This document shows, piece after piece, positions 53,667 through 63,172 of a stretch of DNA of 64,000 nt. Source of the DNA: Paraoerskovia sediminicola (GTDB lineage Bacteria > Actinomycetota > Actinomycetes > Actinomycetales > Cellulomonadaceae); assembly GCF_030296575.1 (NCBI RefSeq), contig NZ_AP027729.1, forward strand, positions 868,001-932,000, given 5' to 3'. A model generated the notes under the pieces. The model searched no databases and was not told the DNA's origin. It saw only the letters and a program-made list of their open reading frames with translations. A program made the position numbers and the translations under genes. The first letter of the stretch is position 1. Each line of letters starts with the position of its first letter.

Positions 53667-54944
53667 ATGACCACACCTGCCCCCGCAGTCGAGCCCGTCC
53701 TGCCCCTGGACGCCGGCCCGGCGAAGGCCCCCAAGGGCTACCTCCCGGGCGTCTCGTTCGCCAGCTTCGGCGTCTACCTCGCGCTACTGACCCCCGTCAT
53801 GGTCGCGATGGCCTTCAAGATCCAGCACGTGGACCCCGAGAACGCCGTGAGCAGCCTCGGCCTCGTGCTCGGCGTCGGCGCCTTCTTCGCGCTCGTCGCG
53901 AACCCGCTGTTCGGTCGGCTCTCCGACCGGTCGATGTCCCGCTTCGGCCGCCGCCGGCCCTACATCGTCGGGGGCGCACTCATCGGGGCCCTGGCACTGA
54001 CGGTGATCGGCTTCGCCGAGAGCGTCACCGTGATCCTCGTCGCCTGGTGCGTCGCACAGGCCGGGTTCAACGCGACGCTCTCCGCCGTCATCGCGACCCT
54101 GCCCGACCAGGTGGCACCGGCCGGGCGGGGCAAGGTCTCCGGCATGATCGGCATCGCCACGCCGATCGCGATCCTCGCCGGCTCGCTCGTCGCCAACGCG
54201 TTCCAGTCGGACGTCCTGCGCTTCGTCGTCCCGGCGGCGATCGGCCTCGTCGCCGCGATCGCCTTCGCCCTCGTGCTGGACGACAAGCCCCGCCAGACGC
54301 CGCCCGCCGAGAAGTTCAGCGCCAAGGAGTTCTTCGGCTCCTTCGTGTTCAACCCGCGCAAGCACCGCGACTTCGCGTGGACCTGGCTGACGAAGTTCCT
54401 CGTCATGTTCGGCTACGCCGGCATCGCGACCTACCTGCCGTTCTACCTCACGGACCGCTTCGAGCTCGCGGAGGCCGAGGCCACGAGCGTCATCGTCCTG
54501 GCGAACATGGCCTCGGTCGCGATGATGATGATCTCCTCACCGCTCGGCGGCATCCTCTCGGACAAGATCGGCAAGCGTCGCCCGTTCGTCGCGATCGCCG
54601 GCGGCATCATGGTGGTCGGCCTGCTCCTGCTGGTCGTCGCCCCGACCGTCACCGTCCTCATCGTCGCCCAGGCGATCATCGGGCTCGGCGCCGGAGCATT
54701 CCTCTCCGTCGACCAGGCGCTGGCCACCCAGGTCCTGCCGAACCCGGACGAGGCCGCGAAGGACCTCGGCGTGCTGAACATCGCCAACGCCCTGCCCCAG
54801 TCCCTCGCGCCGGCCATGGCGCCCGCCGTCATCGGCTTCGGCACCGCGATCGGTGTCGGCGGCTACCAGACCTGGTACCTCTTCGGCGCGCTCGTCGCCC
54901 TCGCCGGCGCAGTGCTCGTCTACCGCATCAAGGGAGTCAAGTGA
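53667..54944 (+). CDS. MFS transporter, probable sugar uptake
   Basis: The 425-residue protein has twelve predicted hydrophobic segments. Both MFS loop motifs are clear: NPLFGRLSDRSMSRFGRRRP after TM2 and PLGGILSDKIGKRRPFVAIA in the second half. The RFGRRRPYI form is found in SLC45/GPH-like disaccharide porters. The gene lies 1 nt ahead of a cytosolic GH3 glucosidase and is probably the importer of its beta-glucoside substrate. The ATG at 53667 follows CAGGAG; the long 5' region before it holds the TetR-type sites. Substrate specificity is not assignable from sequence. Confidence 0.88.
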   Translation: MTTPAPAVEPVLPLDAGPAKAPKGYLPGVSFASFGVYLALLTPVMVAMAFKIQHVDPENAVSSLGLVLGVGAFFALVANPLFGRLSDRSMSRFGRRRPYIVGGALIGALALTVIGFAESVTVILVAWCVAQAGFNATLSAVIATLPDQVAPAGRGKVSGMIGIATPIAILAGSLVANAFQSDVLRFVVPAAIGLVAAIAFALVLDDKPRQTPPAEKFSAKEFFGSFVFNPRKHRDFAWTWLTKFLVMFGYAGIATYLPFYLTDRFELAEAEATSVIVLANMASVAMMMISSPLGGILSDKIGKRRPFVAIAGGIMVVGLLLLVVAPTVTVLIVAQAIIGLGAGAFLSVDQALATQVLPNPDEAAKDLGVLNIANALPQSLAPAMAPAVIGFGTAIGVGGYQTWYLFGALVALAGAVLVYRIKGVK

Positions 54945-56890
54945 TGACCGCAGTCACCAGCACGACGAGCACGACCGGGACGGCCGGGACGGCCGGGACG
55001 AGCAGCACCGGGTCGCCCGCACCGGTGCCGGTCGACGCCCCCTACCGGGACCCGGCGGCCCCGGTCGACGAGCGGGTGGCGGACCTGCTCGACCGCATGA
55101 CCCTCACCGAGAAGGCCGGGCAGCTCTTCCAGACCATGGTCGAGATCGGCCCCGGGGGCACGATCGCCGACGGCCCGTCCGCGATGGGCGTGCCCACGGC
55201 GGCCGACATGGTCCTGGGACGATCCATGACGCACCTCAACGTGCTCATGGCGCCCCCGACGGCGCGCGAGTTCGCACTGTGGCACAACCGGCTGCAGGAC
55301 CTCGCGGCCTCGACGCGGCTCGGGATCCCCGTCACCGTCGCGAGCGACCCGCGCCACTCCTTCACGGACAACCCCGGTGCGGCGCTGCTCTCCGGCCCGT
55401 TCTCCCAGTGGCCCGAGACGCTCGGGCTCGCGGCGACGCGCGACGAGCGCCTCATGGAGGAGCACGCGGACGCGGCACGGCGCGAGTACGTCGCCGTCGG
55501 GATCCGGACGGCGCTGCACCCGCAGGTCGACCTCGCCACCGAGCCCCGCTGGTCCCGCGCCGCGGGCACCTTCGGGGAGGATGCCGAGCTCACCGGCCGC
55601 ATGGGCGCCGCGTACGTGCACGGGCTCCAGGGCACGGGGGACGTCGCGCGCGAGCAGGGGGTGACCGGCGACTTCGGTACCGCGTCGGTCTCGACGATGA
55701 CCAAGCACTTCCCGGGCGGCGGCCCGCAGCAGGACGGCGAGGACCCGCACTTCGCGTACGGCCGCGAGCAGGTGTACCCGGGCGGCGAGTTCGCCCGCCA
55801 CCTCGAGCCGTTCAAGGAGCTGCTCGCCGCCGGGACCCGCCAGATGATGCCGTACTACGGCATGCCCGTTGACCTCGAGACGAGCATCGGCGACGGAGCC
55901 CCGGAGCGGATCGAGCAGGTCGGCTTCGGCTTCAACAAGCAGATCCTCACAGGGCTGCTGCGCGACGAGCTCGGGTTCGACGGGATCGTCTGCACCGACT
56001 GGGGCCTCGTCTCGGACGCAGAGATCATGGGCCAGCCGTTCCCCGCGCGGGCCTGGGGCGTCGAGCACCTGGCCCCGATCGACCGGGTGGAGAAGATCCT
56101 CGCCGCAGGCGCCGACCAGCTCGGCGGCGAGGCCTGCCCCGAGCTCGTCGTCGAGCTCGTGGAGTCCGGTCGCCTCGACGAGGCGCGCATCGACGCGTCG
56201 GTCGCCCGGCTGCTGCGCGAGAAGTTCGTCCTGGGGCTCTTCGACGACGCCCGGTACGTCGACGTCGAGAAGGCCGCGGACGTCGTCGGGCACCAGGACC
56301 TCGTGGCCGCCGGCCGGCTCGCCCAGTCACGCTCGGTGACGGTCCTCGCCACGGGCGCGGGTCCCGGGTCCCACGGCGCCCCCCACCTCCCCCTCGCTCG
56401 GAACCTGCGGGTGTACCTCGAGGGCGCGACCGACCTGGGTGCCGCTCCCGTCCTCGACGGGGCGGACCTCGTGGGCTCGCCCGAGGAGGCCGACGTCGCG
56501 ATCCTTCGGCTCAAGGCGCCCTACGAGCAGCGGGGCACCGGGTTCGAGGCCTTCTTCCACGCCGGGTCGCTCGACTTCCCGCGCGAGGTCGTCGACCACG
56601 TGACCTCCGTCGCCGCCGTCGTGCCGACCGTCGTCGACGTCTATCTCGACCGACCGGCGATCCTCGAGCCGATCGTCGGGCCGGTCGTGGACGGGGGCGG
56701 CAGCGTCGTCGTGAACTTCGGCGCGAGCACCCCCGCGCTGCTCGACGCGCTCACCGGCGCCGTGCCTCCCGAGGGCCGGCTGCCGTTCGACCTGCCCCGG
56801 TCGATGGCCGCCGTCGAGGCGTCGCGCGAGGACGTCCCGTTCGACACCGTCGACCCGCTGTTCCGGTTCGGCCACGGGCTGACGGTCTGA
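54944..56890 (+). CDS. GH3 beta-glucosidase family protein
   Basis: The 648-residue protein has a low-complexity Thr/Gly/Ser N-terminal stretch of about 25 residues, then the GH3 TIM barrel (DLLDRMTLTEKAGQLFQTMV, IPVTVASDPRHSF, VSTMTKHFPGGGPQQDGED) with the nucleophile Asp in FDGIVCTDWGLVSDAEIMGQ, and the second domain ending in GRLPFDLPRSMAAVEAS and FRFGHGLTV. It lacks the fibronectin III-like domain of the other GH3 protein here. The start overlaps the transporter stop by 1 nt (TGATG). No signal peptide is visible. The KHFPGGGPQQDGEDPHFAYG block resembles GH3 enzymes acting on short beta-glucosides. Confidence 0.92.
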   Translation: MTAVTSTTSTTGTAGTAGTSSTGSPAPVPVDAPYRDPAAPVDERVADLLDRMTLTEKAGQLFQTMVEIGPGGTIADGPSAMGVPTAADMVLGRSMTHLNVLMAPPTAREFALWHNRLQDLAASTRLGIPVTVASDPRHSFTDNPGAALLSGPFSQWPETLGLAATRDERLMEEHADAARREYVAVGIRTALHPQVDLATEPRWSRAAGTFGEDAELTGRMGAAYVHGLQGTGDVAREQGVTGDFGTASVSTMTKHFPGGGPQQDGEDPHFAYGREQVYPGGEFARHLEPFKELLAAGTRQMMPYYGMPVDLETSIGDGAPERIEQVGFGFNKQILTGLLRDELGFDGIVCTDWGLVSDAEIMGQPFPARAWGVEHLAPIDRVEKILAAGADQLGGEACPELVVELVESGRLDEARIDASVARLLREKFVLGLFDDARYVDVEKAADVVGHQDLVAAGRLAQSRSVTVLATGAGPGSHGAPHLPLARNLRVYLEGATDLGAAPVLDGADLVGSPEEADVAILRLKAPYEQRGTGFEAFFHAGSLDFPREVVDHVTSVAAVVPTVVDVYLDRPAILEPIVGPVVDGGGSVVVNFGASTPALLDALTGAVPPEGRLPFDLPRSMAAVEASREDVPFDTVDPLFRFGHGLTV

Positions 56891-57018
56891 CGTCGGCAAC
56901 GGCCGCACTCGACGCCGCCGCCCTCGATGCCGCGCTCACTCGCGACCAGTTTGCCCGGATACACACAGGTCGCACACAGTCCCACCCCGTTCTCGGCACA
57001 GGATGCACGGATGGGGTG

Positions 57019-57036
57019 GTAACGAAACGGTTACGG
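57019..57036 (+). promoter_or_regulatory. Probable MtrA-type box and promoter
   Basis: GTAACGAAACGGTTACGG contains two GTAAC/GTTAC direct-type repeats 11 nt apart, as in MtrA sites ahead of actinobacterial cell-wall hydrolase genes. TACGGT at 57032-57037 can serve as the -10 box of the riboswitch transcript. The stretch 56891-57018 before it shows nothing else I recognise. Confidence 0.5.
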
Positions 57037-57078
57037 TCTAGGGGATGTCGGTGACCACGCCGGCATCCCCGTGGCCGC

Positions 57079-57256
57079 ACGCCGAGCGCTGCCGGTGGCC
57101 ACGGCCCATGACCCAAGGCAGCGACGGGGGACCCACGTTCTCACGGGAGACACGCGACACCGCGTCGTCGCCCTCGGGGTGAAGCCGCGCGGACCACGTC
57201 CGCACGGCCGGGCCGACCTCAGGCCCGAACCCGACAGCTCACCTCGCAGGCGACGA
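57079..57256 (+). ncRNA. ydaO (c-di-AMP) riboswitch
   Basis: The segment contains, in order, GAGCGCTGCC, CGACGGGGGACCCACG, CCTCGGGGTGAAGCCGCG, ACGGCCGGGCCGACCTCAGG and CCCGAACCCGACAGCTCACC followed by TCGCAGGCGACG. These are the hallmark blocks of ydaO-yuaA RNAs, notably GGGGGACCCA, GGGGTGAA and CCCGACAGCT-ACCTCG-AGGCG. It ends 10 nt before the start codon of an NlpC/P60 hydrolase, so the 3' stem runs next to the ribosome-binding site. Established for the class: c-di-AMP binding turns expression off, and actinobacterial copies commonly precede cell-wall hydrolases. Confidence 0.9.
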
Positions 57257-57265
57257 GAGGCACCC

Positions 57266-58138
57266 ATGACCAGCAGCACCTCCCTGGACCCCGCGCGCCC
57301 CCGTGCCGCGACCGACGAGTCACGGCGCAGCCGCGCCGGCCGCCTGACGCTCAGCGCCCTGCTCGCCACCGTGCTCGTCGGGGGTGCGTCGCTCGCGGCG
57401 TCGCCCGCCGTCGCCGCACCGGCCACGACCGGCGCAGCGGCGAGCGTCGCCGCCGCGCCGGTCGCCATGAAGTCGACCGCCGCCAAGCCGAAGCTCAAGC
57501 TGTACAAGTCCCGCAGCTCGATCATCTACAAGAAGAAGAGCCCGAAGATCAACCTGCGCGCGACCCACAACGGCAGGGCCGTCAAGGGCCAGGCCGTCAT
57601 CAAGGTCTCGGGCAAGACCGTCAAGCGGATCTCGCTCTCGAAGACCGGCCGTGCGAGCTACACGCTCTCGAAGAAGATCAAGCCTACGAAGTCCGGCAAG
57701 CGGACCATCCGCGTCTGGGTCGTCCCCTCGAAGGGCCAGGGCCTGAAGGCCACGAACAAGGCCTTCAAGGTCAAGGTCTCGAAGACCGGCTCCCGCGTCG
57801 TCGACCAGGCGGCGAAGCACGTCGGCACCAAGTACCGCTACGGCGGCACCACCCCGAGCGGCTTCGACTGCTCCGGCTTCACCAAGTACGTCTACAAGAA
57901 GTCCGGCGTCAAGACCCTGCCGCGGACGTCGTCCGCCCAGCGGCACGCCGGCAAGAGGATCTCCAAGAAGCACGCCAAGCCCGGCGACCTCATCTGGGCC
58001 CCCGGCCACGTCGCCATCTACGCCGGCGGCAACACCATGATCGACGCACCGCGTCCGGGCAAGACGGTCCAGTTCCGGAACATCTACATGTCGAACCCCA
58101 CGTTCCTGCGGGTCAGCTCGAAGGCGATCAGCATCTGA
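57266..58138 (+). CDS. Secreted NlpC/P60 peptidoglycan endopeptidase
   Basis: The 290-residue protein has an N-terminal signal peptide ([20 protein letters not shown], cleavage near AVAAP), a Lys/Ser-rich beta domain of about 120 residues ([20 protein letters not shown]), and a C-terminal NlpC/P60 domain. The catalytic Cys is in [18 protein letters not shown], the His in [13 protein letters not shown], with GDLIW before it. It should cut peptide stems in the cell wall. The many Lys residues give a very basic exported protein suited to binding wall polymers. It is controlled by the c-di-AMP riboswitch directly upstream. The ATG at 57266 follows GAGAGG. Confidence 0.92.
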   Translation: MTSSTSLDPARPRAATDESRRSRAGRLTLSALLATVLVGGASLAASPAVAAPATTGAAASVAAAPVAMKSTAAKPKLKLYKSRSSIIYKKKSPKINLRATHNGRAVKGQAVIKVSGKTVKRISLSKTGRASYTLSKKIKPTKSGKRTIRVWVVPSKGQGLKATNKAFKVKVSKTGSRVVDQAAKHVGTKYRYGGTTPSGFDCSGFTKYVYKKSGVKTLPRTSSAQRHAGKRISKKHAKPGDLIWAPGHVAIYAGGNTMIDAPRPGKTVQFRNIYMSNPTFLRVSSKAISI

Positions 58139-58183
58139 CGCCGCACGATCAGCGGGTCGCGGCAGACAGCGACCCAGCAGCGC

Positions 58184-58218
58184 ACGAGCCCCCCGGACCG
58201 GTCGGTCCGGGGGCTCGT
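58184..58218. terminator. Terminator between NlpC/P60 gene and clpB
   Basis: ACGAGCCCCCCGGACC pairs with GGTCCGGGGGCTCGT with one bulged C around a 4-nt loop, between convergent genes. It can act in both directions. Confidence 0.85.
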
Positions 58219-58247
58219 CGTCGCCGTGCGGGCGTGGGCACGCCACC

Positions 58248-60976
58248 TCAGCCGACGCGGAGCTCGAGCCCCCGGAGGAGCCCGCCGCCGGCCCTGAAGC
58301 CGGCCCTGCAACGGGTCCTGGCGAGCCGACGAAGACACCCTCGTCCGCCGCACCGGCACGCTCGACCGTCACGTGGGCGCCGTCCGCCACCTCGCCCGCG
58401 AGCAGGAGCCGCGCGAGCCGGTCGCCGATCTCCCGCTGGACGAGCCTGCGCAGCGGCCGCGCGCCGTACGCGGGGTCGAACCCCTCCAGCGCCAGCCACT
58501 CGCGCGCCTGCGTCGTCACGTCGAGCGTGATGCGCCGGTCCGCGAGCCTCGCCGCGAGCCGCTCGACGGCGAGGTCGACGATGCGCCCCAGCTCCTCGAG
58601 GTCCAGCGGGTCGAAGATCACGACGTCGTCGAGCCGGTTCAGGAACTCGGGCTTGAACGACGCCCGGACCGCGGCCATCACGGCGTCGCGCTTCTCGGAG
58701 TCGTCGAGGGTCGGGTCGACGAGGAACTGCGAGCCGAGGTTCGACGTGAGCACGAGGATCACGTTGCGCAGGTCCACCGTGCGCCCCTGCCCGTCGGTGA
58801 GCCGACCGTCGTCCAGCACCTGGAGCAGCAGGTCGAAGACCTCGGGGTGGGCCTTCTCGACCTCGTCGAGCAGCACCACCGAGTACGGGCGCCGCCGGAC
58901 CGCCTCGGTGAGCTGGCCGCCCTCCTCATAGCCCACGTACCCCGGGGGCGCACCGACGAGGCGCGCCACCGAGTGCTTCTCGCCGTACTCGGACATGTCG
59001 ATGCGCACCATGGCGCGCTCGTCGTCGAACAGGAAGTCCGCGAGCGACTTCGCGAGCTCCGTCTTGCCGACGCCCGTCGGCCCGAGGAACAGGAACGAGC
59101 CCGTCGGGCGGTCCGGGTCGGCGACCCCCGCCCGCGAGCGCCGCACTGCGTCGGACACCGCGGCGACCGCGGCGCGCTGGCCGATGAGGCGGCGGCCGAT
59201 CTCGTCCTCCATGTGCAGCAGCTTCTCGGACTCGCCCTGGAGCATCCGGCCCGCCGGGATCCCGGTCCAGGCGGCGACGACCTCCGCGATCTCGTCGGCG
59301 CCCACGCTGTCGGCGATCATCGGCGCCTCCTGCCGGACGCCGCGGCCCGCGCCGGCCTCGGCCGTCGCGCCCTCGGGGGCATCGGCCTCCGTGGCGGCAC
59401 GGTCGGCGCTCTCCTCGGCCTCGGCGTCGGCGAGCTCGCGCTGCACCTGCGGGATCTCGCCGTACTGGAGGCGTCCCGCCGTCTCGAGGTCGCCCTCGCG
59501 GACCGCCCGGTCCGCGGCGGTGCGCAGCTCGTCGATCCGGGCGCGCAGGTCACCGATCCGGTTGTGCCCGGCCTTCTCGGACTCCCAGCGGGCGGTCAGC
59601 GCGGAGAGCTCCTCGCGCCGGTCGGCGAGGTCCGCGCGCAGGCGGGCCAGCCGCTCGACGGACGCCGCGTCGTCCGACTCCTTGAGCACGACCTCCTCCA
59701 TCTCGAGGCGCGTCACGGCGCGCTGGAGCTCGTCGACCTCGACGGGCGACGAGTCCATCTCCATCCGCAGGCGGGACGCCGCCTCGTCGACGAGGTCGAT
59801 GGCCTTGTCGGGGAGCTGGCGGCCGGTGATGTAGCGGTCCGAGAGCGCGGCGGCGGCGACGAGCGCGGAGTCGGCGATCGTCACCTTGTGGTGCGCCTCG
59901 TAGCGCTCCTTGAGGCCGCGCAGGATCCCGACGGTGTCCTCGACCGAGGGCTCGCCGACGTACACCTGCTGGAAGCGGCGCTCCAGCGCGGGGTCCTTCT
60001 CGACGTGCTCGCGGTACTCGTCGAGCGTGGTCGCCCCCACGAGCCTCAGCTCGCCGCGCGCGAGCATGGGCTTGAGCATGTTGCCGGCGTCCATGGACGA
60101 GTCGCCACCGCCCGCGCCCGCACCGACGACGGTGTGGAGCTCGTCGATGAAGGTGACCACCTCGCCGTCCGACGAGGAGATCTCCTCGAGGACCGCCTTG
60201 AGGCGCTCCTCGAACTCCCCGCGGTACTTGGCGCCCGCGACCATGGCCGCGAGGTCGAGGGATACGAGGCGCTTGCCCTGGAGCGACGTCGGGACGTCGC
60301 CGGCGACGATGCGCTGCGCGAGGCCCTCGACGACGGCGGTCTTGCCGACGCCGGGCTCGCCGATGAGGACGGGGTTGTTCTTGGTGCGGCGGCTCAGCAC
60401 CTGGACGACGCGGCGAATCTCGGAGTCGCGGCCGATCACCGGGTCGAGCTTCCCGTCGCGGGCCTGCGCGGTGAGGTCGACGCCGTACTGCTCGAGGGCC
60501 TTGTACGTGCCCTCCGGGTTCGGGCTGGTGACGCGGCCGCTGCCGCGCACGGCGGGCAGCGCGTCCCGCAGGGCCTCCGCGGTCGCGCCGGCGGCGGCGA
60601 GGATCTGCGCAGCGGGCGACGAGCCGGCGGCGAGGCCGATGAGCAGGTGCTCGGTGGACACGTACTCGTCGCCGAGAGCCTCGGCCTCCTTGCCGGCCAG
60701 GTCCATGAGGGTGCCGGTGGCCCGCGAGGCGGTGGGCTTGGAGACGGCCTCGCCCGAGGCGCTCGGCAGCGCGACCAGCTGGGCGCGGACCTTCTGGCCG
60801 ATCGCCTGGGTGTCGGCGCCGACGGCGTCGAGCAGCCCGGCGGCGACACCGCCCTGCTGCGCGAGGAGCGCGGCGAGGACGTGGACGGGCTCGAGCTGGG
60901 GGTTCTTGGCCGCCGACGCGCTCTGAATCGCGTCGGCCACGGCCTGCTGCGACATGGTGGTGAACTTCGTGTCCAC
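58248..60976 (-). CDS. clpB: ATP-dependent disaggregase ClpB (one frame break near the end)
   Basis: About 909 residues. The N-domain has two ClpN repeats ([38 protein letters not shown]). NBD1 carries Walker [19 protein letters not shown] and [14 protein letters not shown]; the coiled middle domain runs from about residue 410 to 530; NBD2 has [40 protein letters not shown] and [20 protein letters not shown]. An acidic Ala/Glu-rich insert of about 30 residues precedes NBD2. One base restored at 58269-58273 gives the natural end LELRVG with the stop at 58248. It unfolds aggregated proteins with DnaK. The GTG at 60976 follows AGGAGGG. A HAIR operator lies upstream. Confidence 0.95.
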
Positions 60977-61049
60977 GGACCCTCCTGTACGGGTGCTGCG
61001 GCCGGGCCCGCTGCCCGGCGCTGTCTCTGCTGGTGCCAACCTCGGCAGA

Positions 61050-61070
61050 GTTGAGTCTATTCCGCTCAAC
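61050..61070 (-). promoter_or_regulatory. HAIR operator (HspR site) of clpB
   Basis: GTTGAGT-N7-GCTCAAC is an inverted repeat close to the HAIR consensus CTTGAGT-N7-ACTCAAG. On the minus strand TAGACT lies inside it and can act as the -10 box, so HspR binding would block clpB transcription outside heat stress. Confidence 0.75.
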
Positions 61071-61156
61071 CCTGCTCCGCCCAATGTGGCGCCACGCTCC
61101 ACGGCCGCGTCCGATTCCCGCTAGCCCTGCCGGACGGCGGCCCGCAGGATGGTCCT

Positions 61157-63172
61157 ATGACCTCGGCAGCACCCACTCCGGCAGCACCCACCGCGGCAGC
61201 GCCCACCCCGGCAGTGCCCGCGGCCGGGGACCTCGCGCCCGACCGCGTCTTCGACGACCGGTACCGCGCGATCGACGCGCGCGACCGCCGGTTCGACGGC
61301 CAGTTCGTCACCGCCGTGCGCACGACCAGGATCTACTGCCGCCCGTCCTGCCCGGCCCGGACCCCGCGGCGCGAGAACGTCACGTTCTACCGCACGTCCG
61401 CCGCAGCCCACGAGGCCGGGTACCGCGCGTGCAAGCGCTGCCTCCCGGAGGCGGTCCCCGGGACACCGGACTGGAACGTCACGCACGACGTGGCGGCCCG
61501 CGCCATGCGACTCATCGCCGACGGACTCGTCGACCGCGAGGGGGTCGGCGGCCTCGCCCGGAGGCTCGGCTACTCCGAGCGCCACCTCGGCCGCGTCCTG
61601 ACCGCCGAGCTCGGAGCCGGCCCGCTCGCCCTAGCCCGCGCCCAGCGGGCGCAGACCGCACGCACCCTCGTCACGTCGTCCGACCTGTCGTTCGCACAGA
61701 TCGCGTTCGCGTCGGGCTTCGGGAGCATCCGCCAGTTCAACGACACCGTGGCGGCGGTGTTCGCGACGACCCCGAGCGAGCTGCGCGCCGCCCGCCGGAC
61801 GACGGCCCCACGGCCCACGCCGTCCGACACCCCAGTGCCGTCCGACACCCCACCGCCGTCCGACACCCCACCGCCGTCCGACACCCCACCGCCGTCCGAC
61901 ACCCCACCGCCGAACCGGTGGTTGAGCGCGGTCGCGCCGCCAGGATCACGAGATTCCACCGGTTCGGCGGCTGGAACGACCGGTTCGGCACGCCGCACCG
62001 ACCCGACGACACCGTCCGACGATCAGGACCGACCGCTCACCGTGGACCTCACGCTCCCGCTGCGCGAGCCCTTCGACGCCGCGGGGGTCTTCGGGTGGCT
62101 CGCGGCCCGCGCGCTTCCCGGTATCGAGATCGTCGAGACCAGCGAGATCGCCGAGACCAGCGAGACCGTGGAGACCAGCGAGATCGTCGAGACCACGGAG
62201 ACCGTCAAGACCGCCACATCCGCCGCCGGCACCTCGACCGGCCCGAACTACCGCTATGCCCGCACCGTCGCGCTCCCCCACGGTCCGAGCGCGATCGACG
62301 TCCGCTGGCTCCCGGACGCCTCCGCCGGCCGGAAGTTCGTCCTGCGGCTCCACCTCGCGTCGCTCGCGGACCTGCCCGCCGCGGTCGCGCGGACCCGGCG
62401 GCTCTTCGACCTCGACGCCGACCCGACCGCCGTCGACACCGCGCTGGCGCGCGACCCGCACCTCGCCGGGTCGGTGAGCGCGACCCCGGGTATCCGGGTC
62501 CCCGGGGCCGTCGACCCGCACGAGATGGTTGTGCGCGCGATGGTCGGCCAGCAGATCAGCGTGGCTGCGGCCCGCACCCACCTGACCCGGCTCTCGGAGG
62601 CGGGCACCCGGGTCGACGTCGGCGTCCCCGGCCTGGACCGGCTCTTCCCCGACCCCGCCCAGGTGGCCGAGCACGCGCCCGCGCGCCTGACCGGACCGCG
62701 GCGCCGCATCGACGCCGTCGCCGCCACGGCGGCGGCGCTGGCCGACGGCTCCCTTGCCGTGACGAGCGCCGAAGACCCCGCGGCGATGCGCGCCGCGCTC
62801 CTGGACCGGCCCGGGATCGGCCCGTGGACCGCCGACTATCTCGTGATGCGCGTGCTCGGCGACCCCGACGTGCTCCTCGCCTCGGACGTCGCGCTGCGCA
62901 CCGGCGCGAAGACCCTGGGGCTCCCGGACCCGCGGGGGCGCGGGGCCTCGTACGACACCCGGTCCGACACCCGGTCCGACACCCGGTCCGGCACCCGGCA
63001 CGACACCCTGCCCGCCCCCTACGCCGACTGGGCCCCGTGGCGCTCGTACGCATCGATGCACCTGTGGCGCGCGGCGTCACCCGCCACGCCCCGGCCGTTC
63101 ACGCCCCGGCCCGACTCACCCCAGCCCGCCGCACCCCAGCCCACCGCAGCGGGCACGAAGGAGAACCCATGA
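61157..63172 (+). CDS. alkA: Ada-AlkA fusion: methylphosphotriester sensor with 3-methyladenine DNA glycosylase
   Basis: The 671-residue protein has an N-terminal Ada zinc domain with its four Cys in [16 protein letters not shown] and [13 protein letters not shown], then an AraC-type HTH pair ([40 protein letters not shown]). A low-complexity linker of about 110 residues precedes the AlkA N-domain and the HhH-GPD glycosylase domain ([40 protein letters not shown]) with the catalytic Asp in [11 protein letters not shown]. This is the mycobacterial Ada/AlkA type. It would sense methylated phosphates and excise alkylated bases. Leaderless start likely (CAGGAT then 6 nt). The stop overlaps ogt by 4 nt. 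Four tandem repeats and an 87-bp palindromic element lie in this gene. Confidence 0.92.
   Translation: MTSAAPTPAAPTAAAPTPAVPAAGDLAPDRVFDDRYRAIDARDRRFDGQFVTAVRTTRIYCRPSCPARTPRRENVTFYRTSAAAHEAGYRACKRCLPEAVPGTPDWNVTHDVAARAMRLIADGLVDREGVGGLARRLGYSERHLGRVLTAELGAGPLALARAQRAQTARTLVTSSDLSFAQIAFASGFGSIRQFNDTVAAVFATTPSELRAARRTTAPRPTPSDTPVPSDTPPPSDTPPPSDTPPPSDTPPPNRWLSAVAPPGSRDSTGSAAGTTGSARRTDPTTPSDDQDRPLTVDLTLPLREPFDAAGVFGWLAARALPGIEIVETSEIAETSETVETSEIVETTETVKTATSAAGTSTGPNYRYARTVALPHGPSAIDVRWLPDASAGRKFVLRLHLASLADLPAAVARTRRLFDLDADPTAVDTALARDPHLAGSVSATPGIRVPGAVDPHEMVVRAMVGQQISVAAARTHLTRLSEAGTRVDVGVPGLDRLFPDPAQVAEHAPARLTGPRRRIDAVAATAAALADGSLAVTSAEDPAAMRAALLDRPGIGPWTADYLVMRVLGDPDVLLASDVALRTGAKTLGLPDPRGRGASYDTRSDTRSDTRSGTRHDTLPAPYADWAPWRSYASMHLWRAASPATPRPFTPRPDSPQPAAPQPTAAGTKENP
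61166..61210 (+). repeat. 15-nt tandem repeat, N-terminus of alkA
   Basis: Three 15-nt units encode [10 protein letters not shown] and AAPTP at residues 4-18. Confidence 0.6.
61820..61909 (+). repeat. 18-nt tandem repeat in the alkA linker
   Basis: Five 18-nt units of CCGTCCGACACCCCACCG type encode PSDTPP. Units 2-4 are identical; unit 1 ends CCAGTG, and the last runs into the palindromic element. Confidence 0.8.
61904..61990 (+). repeat. In-frame palindromic element, copy 2 (alkA linker)
   Basis: CCGCCGAACCGGTGG and CCACCGGTTCGGCGG form a perfect 15-bp inverted repeat around a 37-nt centre containing GGATCACGAG. A third arm copy, CCGGTTCGGCA, ends the segment. Encoded residues read [20 protein letters not shown], then SAAGTTGSA. 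It aligns codon for codon with the double-GNAT linker at 27202-27288. Confidence 0.75.
62126..62215 (+). repeat. 18-nt tandem repeat in alkA
   Basis: Five 18-nt units of GAGATCGTCGAGACCAGC type encode [24 protein letters not shown] and ETVKTA, inserted in the AlkA N-domain. Confidence 0.75.
62954..63001 (+). repeat. 12-nt tandem repeat near the end of alkA
   Basis: Four 12-nt units of GACACCCGGTCC type encode [12 protein letters not shown] and GTRH, between the catalytic domain and the C-terminal tail. Confidence 0.75.

Noticed and set aside
61820..61909. A CRISPR-like array in alkA
   Set aside because: The repeats are 18 nt, contiguous without spacers, in frame and encode a PSDTPP linker. 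No cas gene is present.
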